From Intrasporangium flavum (GTDB taxonomy: Bacteria > Actinomycetota > Actinomycetes > Actinomycetales > Dermatophilaceae), in contig NZ_MLJO01000013.1 in assembly GCF_001956915.1 (NCBI RefSeq), forward strand, positions 124,001 through 188,000: 64,000 bases of DNA. The letters run 5' to 3'. The translations under genes and the position numbers were made by a program. The notes under the pieces are model-generated. The model did not search any database, was not told where the DNA came from, and saw only the letters and a list, made by a program, of their open reading frames with translations. This document shows, piece after piece, positions 52,056 through 61,103 of this stretch (positions are counted from its first letter, which is position 1; every line of letters starts with the position of its first letter).

Positions 52056-53393
52056 ATGAGCAGCGTCCCCCAGCAGCGCGTCCTCAAGACCGCGATCCCC
52101 GGCCCCCGCTCGGTAGAGCTCCAGCAGCGCAAGACCGCCGCCGTCTCTGCCGGTGTCTCCACCGGCCTGCCGGTCTACGTCGAGAAGGCCGGCGGGGGCA
52201 TCCTCGTCGACGCCGACGGCAACCAGCTCATCGACTTCGGCTCCGGCATCGCCGTCACGACCGTCGGCAACGCGGCCCCGCGCGTCGTCGAGCGGGTCAC
52301 CGAGCAGGTGGCCGACTTCACCCACACGTGCTTCATGGTGACGCCCTACGAGGAGTACCTGGAGGTGGCCGAGGCCCTCAACGAGCTGACCCCGGGCGAC
52401 CACGAGAAGCGTTCGGCCCTCTTCAACTCCGGCGCCGAGGCCGTCGAGAACGCCGTCAAGGTCGCGCGCCACTACACCGGCCGCAACGCCGTGGTCGCCT
52501 TCGACCACGCCTACCACGGCCGCACCAACCTCACGATGGCGCTGACGGCCAAGAACATGCCGTACAAGCACAGGTTCGGCCCGTTCGCCGGTGAGGTCTA
52601 CCGCGCGCCGATGAGCTACCCGTACCGCTGGCCGGGCGGCCCCGCCGACTGCGCCAAGGAGTCGTTCGACGTCTTCGTGTCGCAGGTGCACGCCCAGGTC
52701 GGCGAGGAGAACCTTGCGGCCGTCATCCTCGAGCCGATCCAGGGCGAGGGCGGGTTCATCGTGCCGGCGCCGGGCTTCGTCAAGCAGGTCGCCGAGTGGT
52801 GCCGCGAGAACGGCATCGTCTTCATCGCCGACGAGGTGCAGACCGGCTTCTGCCGCACCGGCGACTGGTTCGCGAGCGAGCACGAGGACGTCGTCCCCGA
52901 CCTCATCACGACGGCCAAGGGCATGGCGGGCGGCCTGCCGCTCGCCGGCGTCACCGGTCGCGCCGAGATCATGGACGCCGTCCACGGCGGCGGCCTCGGT
53001 GGCACCTACGGCGGCAACCCCGTCGCGTGCGCGTCGGCCCTCGGTGCCATCGAGACGATGAAGGCCGAGGACCTGTGCGGCCGGGCCAAGCAGGTGGAGG
53101 GGCTCTTCGTGCCGCGGCTCGAGGCGCTCGCCGCGAAGTACCCGCAGATCGGCGACATCCGCGGCCGCGGGGCCATGCTCGCCGTCGAGCTCGTCAACGG
53201 CGAGGGCGACACGACGCCGAACGCCGCCCTCACCGGGGCCGTCAACAAGGCCTGCCACGCGGCCGGCCTCGTGACGCTGACGTGCGGCACCTACGGCAAC
53301 GTCTTCCGCTTCCTGCCGCCGCTCGCCGCGAGCGACGAGCTGCTCTCCGAGGGTCTCGACGTCTTTGAGGAGGCGTTCGCCGCCAGCGTCTGA
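52056..53393 (+). CDS. gabT: 4-aminobutyrate aminotransferase
   Basis: 445 residues. It is a class III PLP aminotransferase that moves the amino group of GABA to 2-oxoglutarate. Motifs are FGSGIAVTTVGN, FNSGAEAVENAVKVAR, FDHAYHGRTNLTMALT, VILEPIQGEGGF, FIADEVQTGFCRTG and the PLP lysine in TAKGMAGGLP (Lys288). CATACT (52043-52048) ends 7 bases before the ATG, so the mRNA may be leaderless. No succinate-semialdehyde dehydrogenase gene is adjacent. Confidence 0.93.
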   Translation: MSSVPQQRVLKTAIPGPRSVELQQRKTAAVSAGVSTGLPVYVEKAGGGILVDADGNQLIDFGSGIAVTTVGNAAPRVVERVTEQVADFTHTCFMVTPYEEYLEVAEALNELTPGDHEKRSALFNSGAEAVENAVKVARHYTGRNAVVAFDHAYHGRTNLTMALTAKNMPYKHRFGPFAGEVYRAPMSYPYRWPGGPADCAKESFDVFVSQVHAQVGEENLAAVILEPIQGEGGFIVPAPGFVKQVAEWCRENGIVFIADEVQTGFCRTGDWFASEHEDVVPDLITTAKGMAGGLPLAGVTGRAEIMDAVHGGGLGGTYGGNPVACASALGAIETMKAEDLCGRAKQVEGLFVPRLEALAAKYPQIGDIRGRGAMLAVELVNGEGDTTPNAALTGAVNKACHAAGLVTLTCGTYGNVFRFLPPLAASDELLSEGLDVFEEAFAASV

Positions 53394-53412
53394 CAGGCTG
53401 GAGCACGCAGCG

Positions 53413-53443
53413 AGGCCGACCCGCGTTCGTGGCGGGTCGGTCT
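53413..53443. terminator. Hairpin between convergent gabT and reductase genes
   Basis: CCGACCCGC / GCGGGTCGG (9 pairs, 7-base loop), extended by three further pairs, then TCTCT. It probably terminates gabT and may serve the opposite gene. Confidence 0.65.
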
Positions 53444-53482
53444 CTGCGCGTCCGGCGGCGGTCGACGGGGCCGGGGGCGCCG

Positions 53483-54895
53483 TCAGACGACGTCGAACAG
53501 CTCGGTGTGGATGCGCCGCGACGGGGCGCCCCGGTCGCTGACGATCCGGGTCGCCGCCGCGACCATCGGCCCCGGCCCGCAGATGAAGTAGTCGACGCGC
53601 TCCTGCCGGCGCCGGCGCGGCAGCGCCGCCTCCAGCGTCTCCGTGGTGAAGCGCCCCACCTCCCCGTCCCAGTCCACCGGGGGCTCCTCGAGGATCTCGA
53701 CGAGGCGCAGGTCCAGCTGCTCCTCGAGGTGCTCGCTGTCGGCGCGGTGCAGCATGTCGTCGGCGGTGCGTCCGGCGACGACGAGCAGCACCGGGCGGCG
53801 GTCGCCGCGGGCGGCCAGGGTGCGCAGCATGCTGAGCATCGGGGTGATACCGACGCCGCCGGCGATGAGGACGAACCGGTCCGAGCGCAGCCCGTCGAGG
53901 GTGAACGCCCCGTGCGGCCCGTCGAGGAAGACGTGCCGCCCCGGGCGCAGCCCCGCGACGATCTCGCTGAAGTCGCCCAGGCCCTTGATCGTGAACTCCT
54001 TGCGCCACGGCTCGGTCGCGTCGGAGGAGATGGTGAACGGGTGCTCCTCGAAGACGAACGGCGAGGCGCCGATCTTGAGCCAGGCGAACTGCCCCGGCCG
54101 GAACGGCACCCCGCGGTGCCCGACGGCCCGCAGCACGAGCGTCGTGGCGCCCGGGGCCGGGTGGCGCACCTCGTCGACGACGTACCGGTTGCGCAGCGCA
54201 CGGAGCGGGCGCCAGACCCACCGGTGGGCGACGGCGAGGAGCATCGCGACGCCGAGGGCCACGAGCCAGTACCGCGTCTGGTCCCAGCGCGTCAGGTCCT
54301 GCAGCCACAGCACGTGCAGGGCCGTGGCGAGCAGGGCGACGTTGGCGAGCAGCACGTGCACGAGGCGCCAGCCCTCGTAGCGGGGGCGGCGACGCCGGCG
54401 GGTCAGCCCGAGCGTCACGAGTCCGAGGAGGGCGAGGGTCGCGATGCTCGCAGCCCACACGCGTGGTGGTGCGATGCGCAGGTCGAGCACGCCGAGGCCC
54501 GGCCCCGGCCGAAGCAGCACCGCGACCACGTGGGCCAGGACGAGGCCGACGGCGACGAGCGCGAGGGCCCGGTGGCTGCGCAGCAGCCGCTCGACGCCGA
54601 GGTAGCCCGTGATCGGGCGGAAGCGGCTCGGCAGGACGAACGTCAGCAGGAGCAGCGAGGCGGCTGCGAGCGCCGCGACGAGCGAGGTGACCCGCCAGAA
54701 GCCCTGGTGGGAGGACTCGGGGGCTGCCCAGAGGATCCGGAGCGGCACCCCGATGGCGGCGATGACGAGCAGCACCCACAGCGTCGGGGCGAGGAGGCGG
54801 CGGGTGGCGCCGCCCCGCAGGCGTCGCGGCGCCGCGCTCGACGGGGTCTGGGCAGAAGGGGACTCCGCATCCTCCGACGCCGGATCGCGGTGCAC
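53483..54895 (-). CDS. Ferric-reductase-like flavocytochrome (FAD/NAD oxidoreductase)
   Basis: 470 residues. About six membrane helices (residues 35-250) form a ferric-reductase-like haem domain with candidate ligand His residues in RSHRALALV, VLAHVVAVLL and LVHVLLANVALLATALHVLW. The cytoplasmic part has an FAD-binding barrel (PGQFAWLKIG, then EEHPFTISS) and an NAD-binding domain (GGVGITPMLSMLRTLA, FICGPGPMV). It could pass electrons across the membrane to an extracellular acceptor. GTG 54895 was chosen for GGAAGGAG upstream. Confidence 0.88.
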   Translation of the reverse strand: MHRDPASEDAESPSAQTPSSAAPRRLRGGATRRLLAPTLWVLLVIAAIGVPLRILWAAPESSHQGFWRVTSLVAALAAASLLLLTFVLPSRFRPITGYLGVERLLRSHRALALVAVGLVLAHVVAVLLRPGPGLGVLDLRIAPPRVWAASIATLALLGLVTLGLTRRRRRPRYEGWRLVHVLLANVALLATALHVLWLQDLTRWDQTRYWLVALGVAMLLAVAHRWVWRPLRALRNRYVVDEVRHPAPGATTLVLRAVGHRGVPFRPGQFAWLKIGASPFVFEEHPFTISSDATEPWRKEFTIKGLGDFSEIVAGLRPGRHVFLDGPHGAFTLDGLRSDRFVLIAGGVGITPMLSMLRTLAARGDRRPVLLVVAGRTADDMLHRADSEHLEEQLDLRLVEILEEPPVDWDGEVGRFTTETLEAALPRRRRQERVDYFICGPGPMVAAATRIVSDRGAPSRRIHTELFDVV

Positions 54896-55087
54896 GGCGG
54901 CTCCTTCCCGCGCGCCGCGCTGCACCCGTCGGCGACCTCGCGCGGTGCGACAGCGGCAGCCTAGGAGCGGGCTCCCGTGCACGACTTCAAGGCAGCGTTA
55001 AGCCCGGCCTAAGGGCCCGGGGACGGACCGCCACCGATCGGGCGCATCGGGCGAAATGCCTGCGCCGCAAGGGTTCTCGCCGGGGGT

Positions 55088-55912
55088 TCAGTCCGTCTCG
55101 ACCGGTGTGACGTCGGGCCGCTTGGCCGTGCGGTGGTCGCCGGACGAGCGGCCGGTGAGGCGCCGGTGCACCCACGGCCCGACGTACTCCCGGGCCCACT
55201 GGGCGTTGGCCTGCAGGGCATCGCGGCGGCTGATCGGGGGAGCGGGGTCGAGCGGCGTCTCCCACCCGGCCTCCGACGGGGTGTGGCCGAGCGCCTCGAG
55301 CGCGGCGAGGGAGACGCGTCGGTGGCCCTCGGAGGTCATGTGGATGCGGTCCTCGGACCACATCCGCCAGTCGCGCAGCGCGTGCAGGCCCCACTGGTCG
55401 ATGACGTGGGCGCCGTTGCGCCGGGCGATGCTCCAGATGTTGGCCGAGTGGATCGCGGCGCGGCCGCGGGTGGCCTTGACGAGCGGCGCCTCGGCCGGGT
55501 CGACGGGGGTGGCCATGAGCACGTCGGCGCCGGTCGCCCGGATGCGGGCCACGGCGGCCTCGAGACGCGCGGCGAGGCCGTCGAGGTCGGCCTTGGGTCG
55601 CAGGATGTCGTTGCCGCCGCCGACGATGCTGACGAGGTCGGGCTCGAGCGAGAGCGCGTCGTCGAGCTGCGGGCCGACGACGTCGGCGAGCTTGCGCCCC
55701 CGGACGGCGAGGTTGGCGTAGCCGAAGTCCTGCCCCGCGGCAGAGGCGATCCCGGACAGGTGGGCGGCCAGACGGTCGGCCCAGCCGGCGAACTCCCCGT
55801 CGTGGGCGAAGGTCGGGTCGTCGTCGCACATGCCCTCGGTGAACGAGTCGCCGATCGCGACGAAGCGGGTCCAGACGCGCGGCACGTGGACGCCGGGTGC
55901 GGGCTGGGTCAT
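55088..55912 (-). CDS. SGNH/GDSL hydrolase
   Basis: 274 residues with no signal peptide. Block I is [15 protein letters not shown] (catalytic Ser in GDSFTEG), block II has Gly in NLAVRGRKL, block III is VGGGNDIL, and block V is [14 protein letters not shown] with the catalytic Asp and His. It is probably an intracellular esterase of unknown substrate. The ATG overlaps the ung stop by four bases, so the two genes are co-translated. Confidence 0.92.
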   Translation of the reverse strand: MTQPAPGVHVPRVWTRFVAIGDSFTEGMCDDDPTFAHDGEFAGWADRLAAHLSGIASAAGQDFGYANLAVRGRKLADVVGPQLDDALSLEPDLVSIVGGGNDILRPKADLDGLAARLEAAVARIRATGADVLMATPVDPAEAPLVKATRGRAAIHSANIWSIARRNGAHVIDQWGLHALRDWRMWSEDRIHMTSEGHRRVSLAALEALGHTPSEAGWETPLDPAPPISRRDALQANAQWAREYVGPWVHRRLTGRSSGDHRTAKRPDVTPVETD

Positions 55913-56586
55913 GTCAGCCTCCAGTCGATGGGGTCGGCCCCCTGCGCGGCGAGCAGCTCGTTGGTGCGGCTGAAGGGCCGCGACCCGAAGAAGCCCGACC
56001 GTGCGGAGAGCGGTGAGGGGTGGGCGGACTCGATGCGGGGCACGTCGCCGAGCATCGGGGCGAGCGACTGCGCCTGGCGGCCCCAGAGGATCGCGACGAG
56101 CGGTCCGCCGCGCTCGACGAGGGCCGAGATCGCCTGCGTCGTCACGGTTTCCCAGCCCTTGCCCTGGTGGCTGGCCGGCTTGCCGGGGCGCACCGTGAGC
56201 ACCCGGTTGAGCAGCATCACGCCGCGCCCGAACCACGGCGAGAGGTCGCCGTCGGCCGGCGTCGGAAGGTGCAGGTCGGTGCCGAGCTCGGCGTAGATGT
56301 TCTGCAGCGAGCGGGGCACGGGGCGCACGTCGGGGGCGACGCTGAAGCTGAGGCCGACGGGGTGGCCCGCCGTCGGGTAGGGGTCCTGGCCCACGACGAG
56401 CACACGTACGTCGGGCAGCGGCAGCGAGAAGGCGCGCAGCACGGCGTCGCCGGCCGGCAGGTAGCCGCGACCAGCCTGGACCTCGCCGCGGAGGAACTCG
56501 CCCATCGCGGCGATCGTGTCGGCGACGGGCTCGAGGGCGGGCACCCAGGTGGGATGGACGAGCTCGCTCAGGGGTCGCGCTGGCAC
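55909..56586 (-). CDS. ung: Uracil-DNA glycosylase
   Basis: 225 residues. It removes uracil from DNA. The family 1 motifs are complete: [20 protein letters not shown] (water-activating Asp in GQDPYP), [16 protein letters not shown], and [13 protein letters not shown]. The GTG at 56586 was preferred because TAGCGT ends 6 bases upstream, giving a leaderless mRNA. A GTG at 56592 directly touches that element and would add two residues. Confidence 0.95.
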   Translation of the reverse strand: MPARPLSELVHPTWVPALEPVADTIAAMGEFLRGEVQAGRGYLPAGDAVLRAFSLPLPDVRVLVVGQDPYPTAGHPVGLSFSVAPDVRPVPRSLQNIYAELGTDLHLPTPADGDLSPWFGRGVMLLNRVLTVRPGKPASHQGKGWETVTTQAISALVERGGPLVAILWGRQAQSLAPMLGDVPRIESAHPSPLSARSGFFGSRPFSRTNELLAAQGADPIDWRLT

Positions 56587-56630
56587 GGCCACACGCTACC
56601 CCCGCGGCCGGTACGACAGAATCGACCCCG

Positions 56631-57812
56631 ATGGACCTCACACTGCGCGGCCCCGCCCTCGTCGACGACACCGTCCTGCCCGACGTCCTCGTGCGGGTCG
56701 AGGGGGAGCGGATCGCGTCGGTCACCCCGCTCGCCCCCGGCGCCGAGCCGCCCCGCGACACCGCCGGAGGCCGCGTCGAGCGCGTCGAGCGCGTCGAGGG
56801 CACGCTGCTGCCGGGCTTCGTCGACATCCACTGCCACGGCGGTGGCGGCAGCGCCTTCACCGACCTGCGCGACGCCGCCGCCGAGGCCACGGCCCGCCAC
56901 CACCACGAGCGCGGGTCGACGAGCGTCGTCGCGAGCCTGGTGACGATGAGCCCCGCCGACCTCGAGCGGGGTGTGGCGATGCTCGCCGAGCTCGCCGACG
57001 ACGGGCTCGTCGACGGCATCCACCTCGAGGGGCCCTGGTTGGCCGAGGCGCGCTGCGGCGCCCACGACCCGGCGCTGCTGCGCGACCCCTCGCTCGCCGA
57101 GGTCGAGCGGCTCCTGCACCTCGCGCGCGGCCACCTGCGCCAGGTGACGCTCGCGCCCGAGCGCACACACGGCCTCGACGCCGTCCGCTGGTTCACCGAC
57201 GCCGGCGTGCACGCGGCCGTCGGGCACACGACGGCGACGTTCGCGCAGGTCGAGCAGGCCCTGGCGGCCGGCGCCGACGTCGCGACCCACCTCTTCAACG
57301 GGATGGACCCGTGGCACCACCGCGAGCCGGGCGCCGTCGCCGCGATGCTGCGGGCCGCGGCGCGCGGCGCCGCGACGGTCGAGCTCATCGCCGACGGCGC
57401 GCACGTCTCCGACGACACGATGCGCACCGTCCTCGACCTCGTCGGCGTCGACCGCGTCGCCTTCGTCTCCGACGCCATGGCGGCCGCCGGCGTCGGCGAC
57501 GGGCGGTACGTGCTCGGCGGGCTCGACGTCGTCGTCCGCGACGCCGTGGCCCGTCTGGCCCACGATCCGGACGGCTCGTCGCCGGGCTCGATCGCCGGCG
57601 GCACGGCCCACGTCCCCGACGTCGTCGCCCGGGCTGTGGGGGCCGGTGTGCCGCTGTCATCGGCCGCCCGCAGCGGGTCCGCAACTCCCGCAAGGGCGCT
57701 CGGCCTGCAGGGTCGTGGCGTGCTCACCGAGGGTGCGCGCGCCGACCTCGTCGTGGTCGACGCGTCGGCCCGGGTGGGGCGGGTCATGCGCGCCGGGCGC
57801 TGGCTCGGCTGA
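56631..57812 (+). CDS. nagA: N-acetylglucosamine-6-phosphate deacetylase
   Basis: 393 residues. NagA converts GlcNAc-6-P to GlcN-6-P in amino-sugar recycling. Amidohydrolase motifs are GFVDIHCHGGGG (metal His pair), GIHLEGPWL (metal Glu), AVGHTTAT and THLFNGMDPWHHREPG, and the catalytic Asp in FVSDAMAAAG. A short VER repeat lies near residue 48. It is divergent from ung with 44 bases between; CAGAAT (56617-56622) may be its -10. Confidence 0.94.
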   Translation: MDLTLRGPALVDDTVLPDVLVRVEGERIASVTPLAPGAEPPRDTAGGRVERVERVEGTLLPGFVDIHCHGGGGSAFTDLRDAAAEATARHHHERGSTSVVASLVTMSPADLERGVAMLAELADDGLVDGIHLEGPWLAEARCGAHDPALLRDPSLAEVERLLHLARGHLRQVTLAPERTHGLDAVRWFTDAGVHAAVGHTTATFAQVEQALAAGADVATHLFNGMDPWHHREPGAVAAMLRAAARGAATVELIADGAHVSDDTMRTVLDLVGVDRVAFVSDAMAAAGVGDGRYVLGGLDVVVRDAVARLAHDPDGSSPGSIAGGTAHVPDVVARAVGAGVPLSSAARSGSATPARALGLQGRGVLTEGARADLVVVDASARVGRVMRAGRWLG

Positions 57813-57825
57813 GCCGCCCAGGCCC

Positions 57826-57831
57826 TATTCT
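57826..57831 (+). promoter_or_regulatory. Predicted -10 element, leaderless HAD mRNA
   Basis: TATTCT ends 6 bases before the GTG at 57838. The surrounding block (AGGCCCTANNNTCGGC) recurs before the gene at 58539. Confidence 0.5.
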
Positions 57832-57837
57832 CGGCCG

Positions 57838-58485
57838 GTGACCAATCCCCGCTGGACCACCGCCGTCTTCGACCTCGACGGCACCCTCGCAGACACGATC
57901 CACCTCATCGTGGAGTCGTACCAGCACGCCTTCCGCACCGTGCTGGGCCGCGAGGAGGACCCCACCGTCATCCGCTCGTGGATCGGGCGCCCGCTCATCA
58001 ACGCCTTCCGCGACCACTCGCCGGAGCACGCCGACGAGCTGTACGCGACGTACCTGCAGTGGAACGCCGACAACACCGAGCGGCTCATCCGCGGCTACGA
58101 CGGCGTGCGCGAGGTGCTCGGCGACCTGCGCGCCGCGGGCGTCCGGGTCGGGGTCGCCACCTCCAAGCGCCGCGAGTCGGCCCAGCAGGCCATGGACATC
58201 CTCGGCCTGTCCGAGCACGTCGAGGACCTCGTGGCGATGGAGGACACCGAGCGCCACAAGCCCGACCCGACGCCGATCCTGCTGTGCCTCGAGCGCCTCG
58301 GCCGCGGCTCCAACGACGCGGTCTACGTCGGCGACGCCGTCGTCGACGTGCTCGCGGGCAAGGCCGCCGGCGTCGACACCCTCGCCGTCACGTGGGGCGC
58401 CGGCACGACCGAGGCCCTCTACGGCGTGCGCCCGACCGTCGTCGCCCAGGACGCCGCGGGCCTGCGCGAGGCCCTGCTCGGCTGA
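57838..58485 (+). CDS. HAD-family hydrolase (PpaX/Gph-like)
   Basis: 215 residues. Motif I is FDLDGTLADT (nucleophile Asp), a helical cap follows, motif II is GVATSKRRE, motif III is KPDPTPIL and motif IV is YVGDAVVDV. This is the phosphoglycolate phosphatase/pyrophosphatase PpaX type; the substrate cannot be fixed. The GTG at 57838 was chosen for its -10 spacing; the frame is open upstream but lies in nagA. Confidence 0.9.
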   Translation: MTNPRWTTAVFDLDGTLADTIHLIVESYQHAFRTVLGREEDPTVIRSWIGRPLINAFRDHSPEHADELYATYLQWNADNTERLIRGYDGVREVLGDLRAAGVRVGVATSKRRESAQQAMDILGLSEHVEDLVAMEDTERHKPDPTPILLCLERLGRGSNDAVYVGDAVVDVLAGKAAGVDTLAVTWGAGTTEALYGVRPTVVAQDAAGLREALLG

Positions 58486-58526
58486 GCCGCGCCCCGCAGG
58501 GTGTCGGAGGACCCCCGCCGAGGCCC

Positions 58527-58532
58527 TAGCAT
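58527..58532 (+). promoter_or_regulatory. Predicted -10 element, leaderless decarboxylase mRNA
   Basis: TAGCAT ends 6 bases before the GTG at 58539. Confidence 0.5.
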
Positions 58533-58538
58533 CGGCGG

Positions 58539-59900
58539 GTGCACAGCTTCGACAAGGACGCCGACCACGTCGCCGTCGACAAGGTCCTGAGCTACGCGCG
58601 CGAGCGCCTCCTCATGGACCCGATCCCGCTCGACGGCGCCCAGACCGAGGAGTACCTCCACGCCGCGGTCGGCCAGACGATCACCCCGACGGGCCTCGGC
58701 TCGACGCGGGCCATGGAGCTCTTCGAGCACACGCTCGCCCCGGCCTGCCTGTCCACCGACCACCCGCGCTACCTGTCCTTCATCCCCTGCGCCCCGACGC
58801 GTGAGGCCGCGGCCTTCGACGTCGTCGTCGGCGCGTCGTCGATCTACGGCGGCTCGTGGATGGAGGGCGCCGGCGCGATCTACGCCGAGAACCAGGCGCT
58901 GCGCTGGATCGCCGACCTCGTCGGCCTGCCCGAGTCGGCCGGCGGCGTCTTCGTGCCCGGCGGTACCGTGGGCAACCTCTCGGCCCTCGTCGTGGCCCGG
59001 CACACGGCCCGGGCCAGGGCGGCCGAGGCCGGCACGGGTGCGCGTCCCTACCGCATCGCCGCCACCGACAACGCCCACTCCTCGGTCGTGTCGATGGCCG
59101 CCGTCATGGACGCCGAGGTCGTCGGCGTGCCCGTCGACGACAAGCTGCGCCTCACCGGGCCCGAGCTGCGGCAGGTCCTCGAGGAGCACGGCCCCGAGAC
59201 CTTCTTCGCCGTCGTGGCCACCTCGGGCACGACGAACTTCGGCGTCGTGGACGACCTCGCCTCGGTGGCCGAGGTCTGCCGCGAGTACGGCATCTGGCTG
59301 CACGTCGACGGCGCGTACGGCGGCGCCGGGCTCGCCGCCCCGTCGGTGCGCCACCTCTTCGAGGGCATCGAGCACGCCGACTCCTTCATCGTCGACCCGC
59401 ACAAGTGGCTCTTCGCGCCGTTCGACTGCTGCGCGCTGCTCTACCGCGACCCGCAGGTGGCCCGCGTCGCCCACACCCAGGAGGCCGGCTACCTCGACGT
59501 GCTGACCTCGGCGCCGGAGTGGAACCCGACCGACTACTCGATCGGCCTGACGCGTCGCGCCCGCGGGCTGCCGTTCTGGTACTCGCTCGCCGTCCACGGC
59601 ACCGACGCCTACGTCGAGGCGATCGAGAGCACCCTCGCGGTGACCCGCTTCGCCGCCGAGGAGATCGGCCGCCGCTCCTACCTCGAGGTCGTCCGCGAGC
59701 CGGACCTGTCGGTCGTCGTGTTCCGCCGCCTCGGCTGGGCGCCGGAGGACTACGCGGCGTGGACCGACCGGCTGCTCGGGCAGGAGTTCGCCTTCGTCGT
59801 GCCGACGACCTTCCGCGGCGAGACCCTGACGCGCTTCGCCATCGTCAACCCGCACACGACGAAGGAGGACGTCTCGGCGATCCTCGATACGATGTCCTGA
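58539..59900 (+). CDS. PLP-dependent group II decarboxylase (aromatic amino acid/glutamate type)
   Basis: 453 residues, GTG start. The fold-type I decarboxylase motifs are HPRYLSFIPCAPT, GGSWMEGAGAIYAENQALRW, VPGGTVGNLSALVVAR, TDNAHSSV, HVDGAYGG (Asp contacting PLP) and VDPHKWLF with the PLP Lys289. The group includes aromatic-L-amino-acid, glutamate and diaminobutyrate decarboxylases; the substrate is not clear. It stands alone between a HAD gene and a hairpin. Confidence 0.9.
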   Translation: MHSFDKDADHVAVDKVLSYARERLLMDPIPLDGAQTEEYLHAAVGQTITPTGLGSTRAMELFEHTLAPACLSTDHPRYLSFIPCAPTREAAAFDVVVGASSIYGGSWMEGAGAIYAENQALRWIADLVGLPESAGGVFVPGGTVGNLSALVVARHTARARAAEAGTGARPYRIAATDNAHSSVVSMAAVMDAEVVGVPVDDKLRLTGPELRQVLEEHGPETFFAVVATSGTTNFGVVDDLASVAEVCREYGIWLHVDGAYGGAGLAAPSVRHLFEGIEHADSFIVDPHKWLFAPFDCCALLYRDPQVARVAHTQEAGYLDVLTSAPEWNPTDYSIGLTRRARGLPFWYSLAVHGTDAYVEAIESTLAVTRFAAEEIGRRSYLEVVREPDLSVVVFRRLGWAPEDYAAWTDRLLGQEFAFVVPTTFRGETLTRFAIVNPHTTKEDVSAILDTMS

Positions 59901-59916
59901 CACCGCCCGGCCACCG

Positions 59917-59936
59917 GGTGGACAGGGGCGTCCACC
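59917..59936 (+). terminator. Terminator hairpin after the decarboxylase
   Basis: GGTGGAC / GTCCACC, 7 pairs with a 6-base loop, 17 bases after the stop. The remaining sequence to 60041 shows nothing recognisable. Confidence 0.5.
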
Positions 59937-60041
59937 GTGTGACGGATGCGGTCCTTGGGGCTGCTGTGACCGGTGTGGCAGCGTTGCCGAGATCGTCCCG
60001 CCGATTGCCGGCAACACCCCGGCGAGCCTCCCGCAGGCTGA

Positions 60042-60070
60042 ATGACACCCCTGTCATTTGCGTCTAGGGT
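60042..60070 (+). promoter_or_regulatory. Promoter with inverted repeat upstream of the DUF3263 gene
   Basis: ATGACA (60042-60047), a 17-base spacer and TAGGGT (60065-60070). The -35 is one arm of ATGACA-CCCC-TGTCAT (60042-60057), a likely protein-binding site. A leader of about 165 bases follows to the ATG at 60243 and shows no other clear element. Confidence 0.65.
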
Positions 60071-60242
60071 TGGCCCCGGAGCCAACGCAGCAGCACCCGT
60101 GCTGCTCACCGCCACCGGGGGTGGGTCGGCACCGGCGCGGCCCGTCCTCGAGGCGGCCGCACCGGAGCCAGGCCCCGCAGCGGGAGCACGACAGTCAGCA
60201 GGACAGCACGGACCGAGCCGCACGACGCGACGAGACGGGGAC

Positions 60243-60542
60243 ATGAGCACAGAACACGCCACGGCGCAGCCGCACCGCCACGACTCCGAGGGCGGCCTCA
60301 GCGCCCGCGACCTCGAGATCCTGGCGTTCGAGCGCCAGTGGTGGAAGTACGCGGGCTCGAAGGAGCAGGCCATCAAGGAGCTGTTCGACATGAGCTCCAC
60401 GCGCTACTACCAGGTGCTCAACGCCCTCCTCGACGACCCGCAGGCCCTCGAGGCCGACCCGATGCTCATCAAGCGGCTGCGCCGGATGCGCGCCAGCCGC
60501 CAGCGCGCCCGCACGAGCCGGCGCCTCGGCATCAACGTCTGA
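60243..60542 (+). CDS. DUF3263 domain protein
   Basis: 99 residues. The core is GLSARDLEILAFERQWWKYAGSKEQAIKELF followed by MSSTRYYQVLNALLDDPQALEADPMLI, both segments characteristic of DUF3263; the helices read like a small helix-turn-helix protein. The end is very basic (RRMRASRQRARTSRRLG), which suggests DNA binding. The family is conserved in actinobacteria but of unknown function. An upstream in-frame ATG at 60042 lies inside the promoter and is rejected. Confidence 0.88.
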   Translation: MSTEHATAQPHRHDSEGGLSARDLEILAFERQWWKYAGSKEQAIKELFDMSSTRYYQVLNALLDDPQALEADPMLIKRLRRMRASRQRARTSRRLGINV

Positions 60543-60638
60543 CGCGTCCCGCAGGTCCCGCTCGACCTCGGCATCCGCCGTCCGCGCGCCCGTGCGGACG
60601 TCCGTGCCGGCGCGCCCCCCGCGTGGTTCACTTCCCCC

Positions 60639-61103
60639 ATGGCCGAGGTGACGATCCGCCGCGCCGGGGCCGACGACGCCTTCATCGTCGCCGCGCTGCA
60701 CCTGCAGTTCGCCCGCGAGCTCGGCATGCCGTCCGAGCCGGGCTACCTCGACCGGTTCGTCGACGCGTGGCTGCAGGAGCGCCCCGACCGGCCCACCTGG
60801 ATCGCCGAGAGCCGAGGCGAGCACGCCGGCATCCTCGAGACGCGCCGCATCCGGGCCCTGCCCTGGCCGGGCCGGCGCGACGTCAGCTGGCTGCACGTCG
60901 GCGGCCTCTTCGTCGCCCCCACCTGCCGTGACCGCGGCGTCGGTCGGGCGCTGACCGAGGCGATGATCGAGTGGTCGCGCTCCACCGACGTCAAGTGGAT
61001 CCGCCTCAACGCCCCCGACGCCCAGGCGCAGGAGTTCTACGCCCGGCTCGGCTTCACCTCGCCGGGCACGCTCATGGAGTTCGACCTGAGGGACCCCTCG
61101 TGA
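60639..61103 (+). CDS. GNAT-family N-acetyltransferase
   Basis: 154 residues. The acetyl-CoA binding motif is VGGLFVAPTCRDRGVGRALTEAMIEW, here overlapping residues 87-112, and the C-terminal strand pattern is WIRLNAPDAQAQEFYARLGFT. The substrate is unknown. Its stop overlaps the S58 peptidase GTG by four bases, so it may modify or cooperate with that enzyme's substrate. Confidence 0.9.
   Translation: MAEVTIRRAGADDAFIVAALHLQFARELGMPSEPGYLDRFVDAWLQERPDRPTWIAESRGEHAGILETRRIRALPWPGRRDVSWLHVGGLFVAPTCRDRGVGRALTEAMIEWSRSTDVKWIRLNAPDAQAQEFYARLGFTSPGTLMEFDLRDPS

Noticed and set aside
51687..54779. Long minus-strand open frame across gabT and the reductase gene
   Set aside because: Shadow of high-GC codon usage. 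gabT and the reductase read in their own frames show full catalytic motifs.
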